From: Peribacillus sp. FSL E2-0218
GTDB lineage: Bacteria > Bacillota > Bacilli > Bacillales > DSM-1321
Assembly: GCF_037992945.1 (NCBI RefSeq)
Contig: NZ_CP150304.1
Span: 3,351,501-3,415,500 of the forward strand
Length of the DNA: 64,000 bases
Reading direction: 5' to 3'
This document shows, in pieces, positions 51,647 through 59,277 of this stretch; the stretch's first letter is position 1, and each line of letters starts with the position of its first letter. The position numbers were made by a program, and so were the translations under genes. The notes beneath the pieces were generated by a model, which worked only from the letters and a program-made list of their open reading frames with translations, had not been told where the DNA came from and searched no databases.

Positions 51647-52123
51647 TCAGCTGATGGATACGATTTTGACGCTCATTTCGCCGCCAGGTGTCATGATCGA
51701 TACCTTGTCACCGACTCTTTTGCCCATTAGGCTTTTCGCGATCGGGGAATCATTGGAGATCTTCCCTTCGAATGGATCCGCTTCAACGCTACCAACGATG
51801 GAATAGGTCTCTTCGTCACCATTAGGAAGTTCAACGAATGTTACCGTCTTCCCAAGTGAAACGGTATCTGTATTCGAATCATCGCCTTCGATGATTTTCG
51901 CATTGCGGATCATGTTTTCGATCGTTGTGATACGGCCTTCAACGAAAGCTTGCTCCTCTTTTGCCGAATCGTACTCGGAGTTCTCGGAAAGGTCACCAAA
52001 ACTGCGGGCGATCTTGATTCTCTCCACTACTTCTTTCCGTTTAACCGTTTTTAATTGTTCCAGTTCTTGTTCAAGTTTTAACTTACCTTCTTTAGTCATT
52101 GGATATTCTTTTTCAATTGCCAA
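51647..52123 (-). CDS. greA: Transcription elongation factor GreA
   Basis: Rescues backtracked RNA polymerase by stimulating transcript cleavage. It has 158 residues: an N-terminal coiled coil (MTKEGKLKLEQELEQLKTVK...) with the acidic tip SFGDLSENSEYDSAKEEQAFVEGR, and the C-terminal FKBP-like domain ending SIMTPGGEMSVKIVSI. The ATG follows TGAAGGAGTGAAGGG. Confidence 0.97.
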   Translation of the reverse strand: MAIEKEYPMTKEGKLKLEQELEQLKTVKRKEVVERIKIARSFGDLSENSEYDSAKEEQAFVEGRITTIENMIRNAKIIEGDDSNTDTVSLGKTVTFVELPNGDEETYSIVGSVEADPFEGKISNDSPIAKSLMGKRVGDKVSIMTPGGEMSVKIVSIS

Positions 52124-52264
52124 AACCCTTCACTCCTTCAAATTCTTTATGCCAAGTTTATGTACTATACAGGACTTAACTCTAAAATCTCGAGTCAAAC
52201 TATATTAGTGCGCGACTTAAAAAGCACGCACAACCGATACTAAGAAACAACCGTTCTTTAGTAT

Positions 52265-52295
52265 ATGAACCGACTGCGGTTAGCAGCCGGTTCAT
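52265..52295 (-). terminator. Hairpin between udk and greA
   Basis: ATGAACCG(G/A)CTGC and GCAG(T/C)CGGTTCAT form a long stem with a TAACC loop on the minus strand. There is no clear T-tract on that side, so it may be a weak terminator or a processing site. No gene is seen in the 52124-52413 gap. Confidence 0.5.
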
Positions 52296-52413
52296 TCTGT
52301 ATCAAGAATAGAGTATTGCGTTTTCCAACATTTGTCCAGTATTTCCCCCTAAATAAATGGGATTCTTTCAAAAACGGAGGAAAATGGCACCTATCATTAT
52401 TTATGCTATGTTA

Positions 52414-53052
52414 TTACAAAAAAGACTTTTGTTCAAGGATTGTTTGAATTTTAGTCACCATCAGGTCAATCGCAACATGGTTCTGTCCGCCTTCAGGAAT
52501 GATGATGTCGGCATAGCGTTTCGTCGGTTCGATGAACTGGTTGTGCATCGGGCGGACGACACTGATATATTGATCGATGACCGATTCTATGGAACGGCCG
52601 CGTTCTTTAATGTCACGGGTCATCCTCCGGAGGATTCGCAGGTCCGCATCCGTGTCCACATATAGCTTCATGTCCATCAAATCACGGAGACGTTCATCCT
52701 CCAGCACCAAAATCCCCTCAAGGATGATGACATCCTGCGGTTCAACGGCGATGACCTCCTCGGAACGAGTATGGATCGAATAATCATAAACGGGTTTCTC
52801 TATCGTTTCATAGCGCAGCAATGCGTTAATGTGATCGATAAGCAAATCATTATCAAATGCCAGCGGATGATCATAATTCGTTTTCAACCGCTCTTCAAAC
52901 GGCAGATGGCTTTGATCTTTATAGTAATAATCTTGTTCGAGCATCAAGATCGAGTGTCCTTGAAAGAATTCAAAAATGGAACGGGTAACACTTGTTTTAC
53001 CTGATCCCGACCCTCCTGTAACTCCGATGACCACTGGTTTTTTTCTTGTCAT
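52414..53052 (-). CDS. udk: Uridine kinase
   Basis: Phosphorylates uridine and cytidine in pyrimidine salvage. It has 212 residues with the P-loop GVTGGSGSGKTSVTRSIFEF, the YYKDQSHLPFEER substrate segment, NYDHPLAFD, EGILVLEDERLRDLMD and RMTRDIKERGRS. It starts 1 bp from the trhP2 stop, so it is in the same operon. Confidence 0.97.
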   Translation of the reverse strand: MTRKKPVVIGVTGGSGSGKTSVTRSIFEFFQGHSILMLEQDYYYKDQSHLPFEERLKTNYDHPLAFDNDLLIDHINALLRYETIEKPVYDYSIHTRSEEVIAVEPQDVIILEGILVLEDERLRDLMDMKLYVDTDADLRILRRMTRDIKERGRSIESVIDQYISVVRPMHNQFIEPTKRYADIIIPEGGQNHVAIDLMVTKIQTILEQKSFL

Positions 53053-53053
53053 G

Positions 53054-54325
53054 TCAATTCTCCTTCCGCATCATATTGTTCACATATACTCGATCATCTA
53101 CCTGAATGCGGACAATTTGAAGCGGATGGCGAGCTGCCTCCAGCTCGTTGCCTGACTCATCCCAGATCGTTCCGATTTTTTGCGTAAAGTTTTCGATTTC
53201 CGGCCCAAAAAACTCGACTTCATCTCCAGGCTTGAAGAAATTACGCTGCTGCATGGTCGCGATTTTCGTTTCCTCGTCGTAATCGAGCACCAATCCAGCG
53301 AAGTCGAAGCGAGTCTTTACGGTATGATTCCCGAACATTTGCTGTTTATACCCAGGAATTTCCCCTTCCATGAAGGATGATGCCGTCTCACGATTCGCAC
53401 ACTTATCAAGCTCTTCCAGCCATTCCTGCTTGATCGTGAAATGATCGGGATCGGCACAATAAGCATCAATGACCTTGCGATAGACGCTGATTACAGTCGC
53501 AATATAATGAATCGATTTCATTCTTCCTTCGACTTTTAAGCTATCAATGCCGATTTCGATCATGCCTGGCAAGGATTCAATCAGCTTTAGGTCTTTCGGG
53601 CTCATGGCGAATGGAGCATCTTCTTTTTCGAATAAAGGCTTTTCCCCGTCTTGATCCAGCTCATATAAATCGTAATCCCAACGGCATGACTGGCAACAGC
53701 CGCCGCGGTTTGAATCGCGAGCCGTCATATGATTCGAAAGCGTGCAGCGTCCTGAATAAGCAATGCACATCGCACCATGAACGAAGGCTTCGATTTCAAT
53801 ATCGACCTTTTCCTTCATTTCACGGATTTCTTCGGCACTTGTCTCACGGGCCAGCACGACACGCTCCAAGCCCTCCTCTTTCCAATACTGGACAGCCTTC
53901 CAGTTCGAAAGGGATTGCTGTGTGCTCAAATGGATTTCCACTTTCGGGGCGACTCTTTTGCACGTCTCGATGATCAGGGGATCAGCGACGATGATTCCAT
54001 GAACGCCAGCCTCCTGAAGGCCTTCCAAGTATTCTTCAAGACCATCGATATTTTCATTATGCGCGAAGATATTAGTCGTTACATATACTTTCGCACCATA
54101 CTTCTTCGCGAACTCGACGCCTTCGGTCATTTCCTCGAACGTAAAATTCCCGGCATTGGAACGAAGGCCATATTCCTGTCCGCCAATGAAAACGGCATCT
54201 GCGCCATAATGGACCGCTATTTTTAGCTTTTCCAAGTTGCCAGCCGGGGCCAGCAATTCAGGTTTTTTTACAATGACTCTTTTTCCATCCACGATCTTGG
54301 AAATTTTATCAGCAATAGCATTCAA
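53054..54325 (-). CDS. trhP2: U32-family tRNA uridine(34) hydroxylation protein TrhP2 (YrrO)
   Basis: 423-residue U32-type protein. KPELLAPAGNLEKLKIAVHYGADAVFIGG opens the TIM-barrel; cysteines expected to hold an iron-sulfur cluster lie in HGAMCIAYSGRCTLSNHMT and GGCCQSCRWDY; a C-terminal domain follows (RFDFAGLVLDYDEETK). YrrN and YrrO of B. subtilis are needed for 5-hydroxyuridine at tRNA position 34. Next to trhP1 and trmR, which together complete the mo5U34 pathway. The family name 'peptidase' is historical. Confidence 0.92.
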   Translation of the reverse strand: MNAIADKISKIVDGKRVIVKKPELLAPAGNLEKLKIAVHYGADAVFIGGQEYGLRSNAGNFTFEEMTEGVEFAKKYGAKVYVTTNIFAHNENIDGLEEYLEGLQEAGVHGIIVADPLIIETCKRVAPKVEIHLSTQQSLSNWKAVQYWKEEGLERVVLARETSAEEIREMKEKVDIEIEAFVHGAMCIAYSGRCTLSNHMTARDSNRGGCCQSCRWDYDLYELDQDGEKPLFEKEDAPFAMSPKDLKLIESLPGMIEIGIDSLKVEGRMKSIHYIATVISVYRKVIDAYCADPDHFTIKQEWLEELDKCANRETASSFMEGEIPGYKQQMFGNHTVKTRFDFAGLVLDYDEETKIATMQQRNFFKPGDEVEFFGPEIENFTQKIGTIWDESGNELEAARHPLQIVRIQVDDRVYVNNMMRKEN

Positions 54326-54356
54326 GGCTATTCCTCCTCTTTCTCGTACCCTTTTC

Positions 54357-55286
54357 TTAATAAACCGACTCTTTGAAGAAGAATCCTGTATCCAACTCCC
54401 GGCTAACCGGCTGGATCGCTTTGACTTTTTCGTAAAGATCCATTTTCAACTCTTCATACCGGTCGGGCTCCTCTGCACATAAGTCTATCGCTTCCCGGTA
54501 TAACTTTGTCATTTCCGTAATATATTCAGGGGTTTGCAGCAATCCTTCGATTTTTAATGAATCGATTTCCGCCTCAATCAATTCCTGCAGTTCATCAATC
54601 ATGCACATATCGTTCGGGCTCATGATATGTGTACCATTTTCATCTTCATAAATCGGATATTTGTTTTCTCGTTCCTTATCATGCAAGAACATATTTCTGC
54701 TTTCCTGACGGTTTTCCACTGCCAATTCCTTGCCTTGGTATTCAAAGTAATTTCCGAGAAGCGTACGCTTGGACTGGAATATGCAAGTCATGCCGTGTAC
54801 CTGCACTTCAAGTTCTACCTCGGCATTTTCCTTCATTTCGATTATCTCGTCCAAGCTTATTTCACGGGCAGCGAGGGCACGGACTGCACCGCGTTTCCCC
54901 CAATAATTACAAGTGTACCAGTTCGTCACCGTCATCTCCGTATTCCAGTGCAACGGCATATCGGGGGCAACGGCACGGACTGCCATCAAGACTGCCGGAT
55001 CACCGAACACGATCCGGTCTGCACCGGCTTCTTTAAGGAAGGTGACGTAGTCTTCAAGCTCGTCCACCTTTTCATTATGAAAGATGGCGTTCATGGACAC
55101 ATACACCTTCTTGCCTGCAGCATGGGCCATCTCTATCGCTTTCTTGACATCCTCAACTGTGAATTCCCCTGCCAGCCTAAGAGCGTAACGCTGCTCGCCA
55201 ATGACGAATGCGTCAGCGCCAGCTTCAATAAGCTCCGCGATGTGATTGACACTTGTCGGGGTCACGAGTAATTCAGGCTTTTTCAT
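54357..55286 (-). CDS. trhP1: U32-family tRNA uridine(34) hydroxylation protein TrhP1 (YrrN)
   Basis: 309-residue partner of TrhP2, with the same N-terminal barrel (KPELLVTPTSVNHIAELIEAGADAFVIG) but only a single cysteine in the HGMTCIFQSKRTLLGNY segment and no C-terminal extension. The ATG at 55286 lies 9 bp after GAGGTG; a GTG three codons upstream falls on that site. The gene overlaps the 3' end of trmR by 14 bp and precedes trhP2 by 31 bp. Confidence 0.92.
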   Translation of the reverse strand: MKKPELLVTPTSVNHIAELIEAGADAFVIGEQRYALRLAGEFTVEDVKKAIEMAHAAGKKVYVSMNAIFHNEKVDELEDYVTFLKEAGADRIVFGDPAVLMAVRAVAPDMPLHWNTEMTVTNWYTCNYWGKRGAVRALAAREISLDEIIEMKENAEVELEVQVHGMTCIFQSKRTLLGNYFEYQGKELAVENRQESRNMFLHDKERENKYPIYEDENGTHIMSPNDMCMIDELQELIEAEIDSLKIEGLLQTPEYITEMTKLYREAIDLCAEEPDRYEELKMDLYEKVKAIQPVSRELDTGFFFKESVY

Positions 55287-55938
55287 TTTTGTCACCTCTA
55301 TGTTTACTTATGGCTACACCATCGCCAATCGGCAATATTACGGTATCGAAATGAGGATGGTCATGCAACCACATGTTAAAGTCCCTGATTTTTTTGATGA
55401 GAGCTCGCTTACGTCTCGTCATTTCCATGTCTTCGATGTTTTCTGCGACCAAGCCTTTAAATAATACATTATCAGTAATGATTACTCCAGCTTCGGCAAG
55501 GAATGGTTCAAACAGTTCAAAGAATCGCTTATACTGCCCCTTGGCGGCATCAACGAAGATGATATCGAATGGTCCGTGTTCGGCTACTTTCGGCCCTGCC
55601 TCAAGCGCATCCCCTTCAATGAGGGCGATTCTATTATTCAGTCCAGCTTTCTCGATGTTGGCCCTTGCCTGCCCAATACGAGCTTCATTGCGTTCAAGCG
55701 TCACGATTTTGGCTCCTGGCAGCGTTTCGGCCATCCTTATGGCGGAATAGCCGATTGCCGATCCGACCTCCAATATTGCCTGCGGCTGATGGAGCCTTAA
55801 TATCTGAAGCAGTACCTCAATGCCTTCCGGCTCCATGATCGGCACATTATTTTCCAATGCGAAATCTTCCATCTCCTTGATCAGCCCCGTACGCTCCGGA
55901 ATCAAGGAATGAAGATATTGTTCTATTTTTCCGTTCAA
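55273..55938 (-). CDS. trmR: tRNA 5-hydroxyuridine(34) O-methyltransferase TrmR (YrrM)
   Basis: SAM-dependent O-methyltransferase of the COMT/caffeoyl-CoA family, about 221 residues, converting ho5U34 to mo5U34 in tRNA. Motif I is in ILEVGSAIGYSAIRMAE, followed by VTLERNEARIGQARANIEKAG and DIIFVDAAKGQYKRFFELF with the metal-binding Asp. The start is a TTG at 55938 behind TTGGAGGAAACATC; the 26 upstream codons are unlike family members. Substrate follows from characterised B. subtilis YrrM. Confidence 0.92.
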   Translation of the reverse strand: MNGKIEQYLHSLIPERTGLIKEMEDFALENNVPIMEPEGIEVLLQILRLHQPQAILEVGSAIGYSAIRMAETLPGAKIVTLERNEARIGQARANIEKAGLNNRIALIEGDALEAGPKVAEHGPFDIIFVDAAKGQYKRFFELFEPFLAEAGVIITDNVLFKGLVAENIEDMEMTRRKRALIKKIRDFNMWLHDHPHFDTVILPIGDGVAISKHRGDKNEKA

Positions 55939-56150
55939 GATGTTTCCTCCAATGATAAGAAAAACGAAAGCACTTAGCCAGTCCATGCCGTACAAGCCAG
56001 GTTCGAATGCCTGCAAGTTATCACCATGGGCTGAAGCAAATATGCTTGATGAGCTGCATTTCCTTATCTTTCAAAATAAAACCCGGCATTCGCCGAGTCA
56101 CTGATCACCGCTAAAACGGATCCGAAAATTCACTTGTACTATTCTATCAT

Positions 56151-56183
56151 AAAAACAAGGGGAAAGTAATATCTCTCCCCCTT
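56151..56183 (-). terminator. Intrinsic terminator after mltG
   Basis: On the minus strand AAGGGGGAGAG and CTTTCCCCTT pair, with a mismatch, around ATATTA and are followed by GTTTTTATG. It lies 14 bp past the mltG stop and before trmR. Confidence 0.7.
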
Positions 56184-56196
56184 CGTTGCTGTGCTT

Positions 56197-57333
56197 TTAT
56201 TTATTGGAAATATGCTCTGCCTTTTTAAGATTATGGTCCTCCAGGTTTTTGGAGTATAGGACTTCTCCTTCCGGTGTGGCCAAGAAGTATAGGAAATCCG
56301 TTTTTTCGGGTTTCAATGCCGCTTCGATCGATGTCGTTCCAGCATTGGCAATCGGTCCTGGCGGCAGCCCTTTATTCTTATACGTATTATATGGGGACTT
56401 CACATCCAGGTCTTTATAATACACCCGGCTTTTATGGGACCCCTTTGCATACAGCACGGTAGGATCCGTTTGAAGCGGCATATCCTCCTTGATACGGTTG
56501 TAGAAGACGGAGGCAATTTTTCCCCGATCGACTTGCGCCGTCGCTTCTTCTTCCACAAGCGAAGCGAAGGTCAGCATCTGGTGCACGGAATAATCATCTT
56601 TTTCCATCTGCGGTTTATATGCCTGAAGCGTTTCATCGGTTTTTTTCAGCATCTCGACGACGATCGATTCCAAGTTTGGTTTTTCCTCATAGAAATCATA
56701 GGTTGCCGGGAAAAGATACCCTTCGAGCGGATATAAAACCTTTTCATTTTCGATTTCCGAAGTCAATAGCTCCGGGAATTGTTCCTGCATGGACTTAACG
56801 AATTTCTTATCATTCAATTCCTTAAAGACTTTTTTTGGTTCTTGTCCCGTCTTTACGGCAATGATATCGGCAATTTGGACGAGCTGCTTCCCTTCAGGGA
56901 TCGTAATCTTCAATGCCGCTTCTTTCATCAGTTTCCCGGTTTTGATGCTTGTGACGATATCTTCAATCGGCATGGAAGGTGATAATTTATACTCACCTGC
57001 CTGGAATCCGGATTCATTGCGGAATTTAATATAGTATTTGAATACGCGTGCGTCCTTGATGATTCCCTGCTCTTCAAGCAATGTAGAAATTCCGTTCACG
57101 GAAGAACCGATCGGGATTTTCACTTTCTTGATGGTATCATCGTCAGGGTCGACGGGTTTCATGGCCGAATTAATATATAAGAAGCCCACGAGACCAACAA
57201 TCCCGATTAGTAAAATAAGCGAAGCTATCGTAATCATGATGATCTTACGAACAAGCCTGGCTTCTCCTTGCCGTTCCAACAATTTCATTTGAATATGTTC
57301 CTTTTTAGATAAATTATGATCTTTTTCATCCAT
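56197..57333 (-). CDS. mltG: Endolytic murein transglycosylase MltG
   Basis: Membrane-bound lytic transglycosylase that cuts nascent glycan strands and may set their length. It has 378 residues: cytoplasmic N-terminus, one membrane helix (about 32-53, IIMITIASLILLIGIVGLVGFLY), LysM-like region (KVKIPIGSSVNGISTLLEEQGII) and the YceG domain with the catalytic Glu in MLTFASLVEEEA, then DPTVLYA, SPYNTYKNKGLPPGPIANAG. The start is the ATG at 57333 (MDEKDHN); an ATG two codons upstream is too close to the Shine-Dalgarno. Confidence 0.94.
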   Translation of the reverse strand: MDEKDHNLSKKEHIQMKLLERQGEARLVRKIIMITIASLILLIGIVGLVGFLYINSAMKPVDPDDDTIKKVKIPIGSSVNGISTLLEEQGIIKDARVFKYYIKFRNESGFQAGEYKLSPSMPIEDIVTSIKTGKLMKEAALKITIPEGKQLVQIADIIAVKTGQEPKKVFKELNDKKFVKSMQEQFPELLTSEIENEKVLYPLEGYLFPATYDFYEEKPNLESIVVEMLKKTDETLQAYKPQMEKDDYSVHQMLTFASLVEEEATAQVDRGKIASVFYNRIKEDMPLQTDPTVLYAKGSHKSRVYYKDLDVKSPYNTYKNKGLPPGPIANAGTTSIEAALKPEKTDFLYFLATPEGEVLYSKNLEDHNLKKAEHISNK

Positions 57334-57664
57334 TTTCATTCCCCCTGCAAACTCACACCAACTACAGAATGGCTTCTAGATGATGCTTTCTCTAATTAGA
57401 CTTTGCTTCGAACATTATACTAAAACCAACAAAAAATTACATGTTTTTTGTGAAACTACCTTCATAATTCATCTATTTATGGCAAAATCGCACTAGTTTT
57501 GTCAATCCCGGGAGTTTTTAACCAGGAAAATAGTGATATGATTCCAGCTCCATTTGAATGAGGGTTATACGAATTTCCACTTTTATGGTAGACATATCAT
57601 CCCCGAAACGGAATAATCTTAGATAGGATCATATTTGAATGAAAGGGAAGGCGGTGTAAAGGAA

Positions 57665-57820
57665 TTGGATAATTCTTATTTTGTCGGGTGGGGGACGTTG
57701 GCACTCATAAATGCAGGACTCGCTCAAGGTAAAAATAGAACGGCGTTGAATTGGTTCTTGCTCTCTTTATTTTTAGGTCCTTTAGCGACTTTTATCCTTT
57801 TGTTCGCTGAGAAAAGATAA
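57665..57820 (+). CDS. Small membrane protein, about 51 residues, function unknown
   Basis: DNSYFVGWGTLALINAGLAQ and LNWFLLSLFLGPLATFILLF form two hydrophobic segments separated by GKNRTA. The pattern resembles small phage-shock or bacteriocin-like membrane proteins, but no family is recognised. A TTG at 57665 lies 8 bp after GGCGGTG; another TTG ten codons upstream (57635) is the alternative start. It stands alone on the plus strand. Confidence 0.6.
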   Translation: MDNSYFVGWGTLALINAGLAQGKNRTALNWFLLSLFLGPLATFILLFAEKR

Positions 57821-58098
57821 AGCTTCATTGGTACATAAATGAAAAAGCATTAAAACCAATATGATTGTGTTGCCGATTTGGCGAGTCGAGCACCAAACTC
57901 GCGGGTCAAGTGCATAACCTCCCAGAAAACAGCTGCCTATTTGCCTATGTAGCATCCGATAAGGTTACTTTATATACTGGCATGAAAGCTGTGAAAACGC
58001 GAAGTCATGATACTATCACCCATTTTATCAAGGAAAAGCTCTTGCCAGGGGCTCAGCGCCAAGACCTGGAGGGGAAATCAACCACACCAGAAAACCGC
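57821..58098. other. Intergenic region with a possible decayed repeat end
   Basis: No convincing gene. Near its right end, CCAGGGGCTCAGCGCCAAG and CCTGGAGGGGAAATCAAC resemble the tail of the GC-rich repeat (CCTGGAGTGGAAATCAAC), with the rest unrecognisable. Confidence 0.35.
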
Positions 58099-58136
58099 AA
58101 AAAAAAGATGCCGCCTGTAACATACAGGCAGCATCT
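58099..58136 (-). terminator. Intrinsic terminator of the alaS-yrzB unit
   Basis: GATGC(C/T)GCCTGTA / TACAGGCAGCATC around ACA; on the minus strand it is followed by a run of seven Ts. A second long hairpin precedes it at 58146-58195 (CCTGGTTTTATTTAATG / CATTAAAAAACCAGG). Confidence 0.85.
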
Positions 58137-58211
58137 CCTTCAGGTCCTGGTTTTATTTAATGGTCCTTTACAAGGGATACATTAAAAAACCAGGTCAGTT
58201 TTTTCGTTTGT

Positions 58212-58505
58212 TTATTCTTCTTCTTCGGCTTCTTCCTGGTCAAGGAATGTATTTAACATTTCTTCGACTAGATCCCACTCTTCTTCGGTTTCGATCGGAG
58301 TAAGCTCACCATCTTTATTATCTTCGCTCGGTACGAATGAAGAAGCGTGGATTTCAATCTCTTCCTCTTCATCTTCTGCAGACATCGGATAGTAAAGGAC
58401 ATAAGATTTGTTGAATTTATCTGAATCGAATGTGAAAAGGATTTCGCAAAGCTGCTCGTTTCCGTTTTCATCTACTACTGTAATGTTGTTTTCGCCGTGT
58501 TCCAT
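58212..58505 (-). CDS. yrzB: DUF1292 family protein YrzB
   Basis: 97-residue, strongly acidic protein: GENNITVVDENGNEQLCEIL, SYVLYYPMSAEDEEEEIEIH, TPIETEEEWDLVEEMLNTFL. It is the DUF1292 protein always found after yrrK in Bacillaceae; function unknown. The ATG at 58505 follows TGAGGTGAATGCAA; an ATG two codons upstream is too near the Shine-Dalgarno. Next gene upstream ends 11 bp away. Confidence 0.9.
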   Translation of the reverse strand: MEHGENNITVVDENGNEQLCEILFTFDSDKFNKSYVLYYPMSAEDEEEEIEIHASSFVPSEDNKDGELTPIETEEEWDLVEEMLNTFLDQEEAEEEE

Positions 58506-58516
58506 TTGCATTCACC

Positions 58517-58942
58517 TCATATTGAATTTGTTTGTCTGTCCAAGAAACCTTGCAGGATCATGACAGCAGCCATTTTATCAATGACTTTCTTACGTTTGCT
58601 TCGGCTCACGTCCGCCTCAAGAAGGACACGTTCAGCCGCCATAGTTGTCAACCGTTCATCCCAGAGAAACACCGGCAGCTTGAATTTTTTTTCTAATCGC
58701 TTAGCGAAATCTTGGCTGATCTCGCCTCGCGGTCCTACAGTCCCGTTCATATTTTTAGGTAAACCGAGGACGATTTTAGAAACTTCATGCTCTTTTATAA
58801 TTTCATTGAGACGTTTAAAGCCGAAGTCATTTCCAGCTTCGTTAATTTTGATCGTTTCCAAACCTTGTGCAGTCCAGCCCATCGCGTCGCTTACGGCGAC
58901 GCCGATGGTTTTTGAACCTAAGTCAAGCCCCATTGTGCGCAT
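58517..58942 (-). CDS. yrrK: Putative pre-16S rRNA nuclease / YqgF-type resolvase (YrrK)
   Basis: RNase H-fold protein of 141 residues with MGLDLGSKTIGVAVSDAMG (catalytic Asp), VLGLPKNMNGTVGPR, and LWDERLTTMAAERVLLEADVSR. YqgF/RuvX proteins are held to mature the 16S rRNA 5' end; a resolvase role has also been proposed. Start and yrzL stop share one base, so the genes are translationally coupled. Confidence 0.95.
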   Translation of the reverse strand: MRTMGLDLGSKTIGVAVSDAMGWTAQGLETIKINEAGNDFGFKRLNEIIKEHEVSKIVLGLPKNMNGTVGPRGEISQDFAKRLEKKFKLPVFLWDERLTTMAAERVLLEADVSRSKRKKVIDKMAAVMILQGFLDRQTNSI

Positions 58943-59211
58943 TAGTATTCCTCTCGATGTTTCTTAAGATACGACTTGACCAATTCTTCGATGATTTCGT
59001 CGCGTTCAAGCTTACGGATGATGTTTCGAGCATCCATATGGCGCGGGATGTAAGCCGGGTCACCAGATAATAGATAACCGACGATTTGGTTGATCGGATT
59101 ATACCCTTTTTCCTGAAGTGCAACATACACTTGAGACAATACTTCTTGTACATCTCTTTCGAATGGTTCTTCGGGAAAATTAAATTTCATCGTTTTATCA
59201 AACGAACTCAT
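58942..59211 (-). CDS. yrzL: IreB family regulatory phosphoprotein YrzL (DUF965)
   Basis: 89-residue protein: SSFDKTMKFNFPEEP at the start, YNPINQIVGYLLSGDPAYIPRH and DEIIEELVKSYLKK later. It is the IreB/DUF965 family; in Enterococcus IreB is phosphorylated by a PASTA kinase on N-terminal threonine and affects cephalosporin resistance. A Thr is present at position 7 of this sequence. The ATG at 59211 is chosen for spacing to GAGAGGTG. Confidence 0.93.
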   Translation of the reverse strand: MSSFDKTMKFNFPEEPFERDVQEVLSQVYVALQEKGYNPINQIVGYLLSGDPAYIPRHMDARNIIRKLERDEIIEELVKSYLKKHREEY

Positions 59212-59277
59212 TGACATGCACCTCTCCTCAGCGTCCAGAATCCACTATTACCTACATTGTACAACACTTTTCATGGA

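Noticed and set aside
57865..58185. 106-codon plus-strand frame before yrzB
   Set aside because: It has no ribosome binding site and runs through the minus-strand terminator; its end derives from repeat-like sequence.
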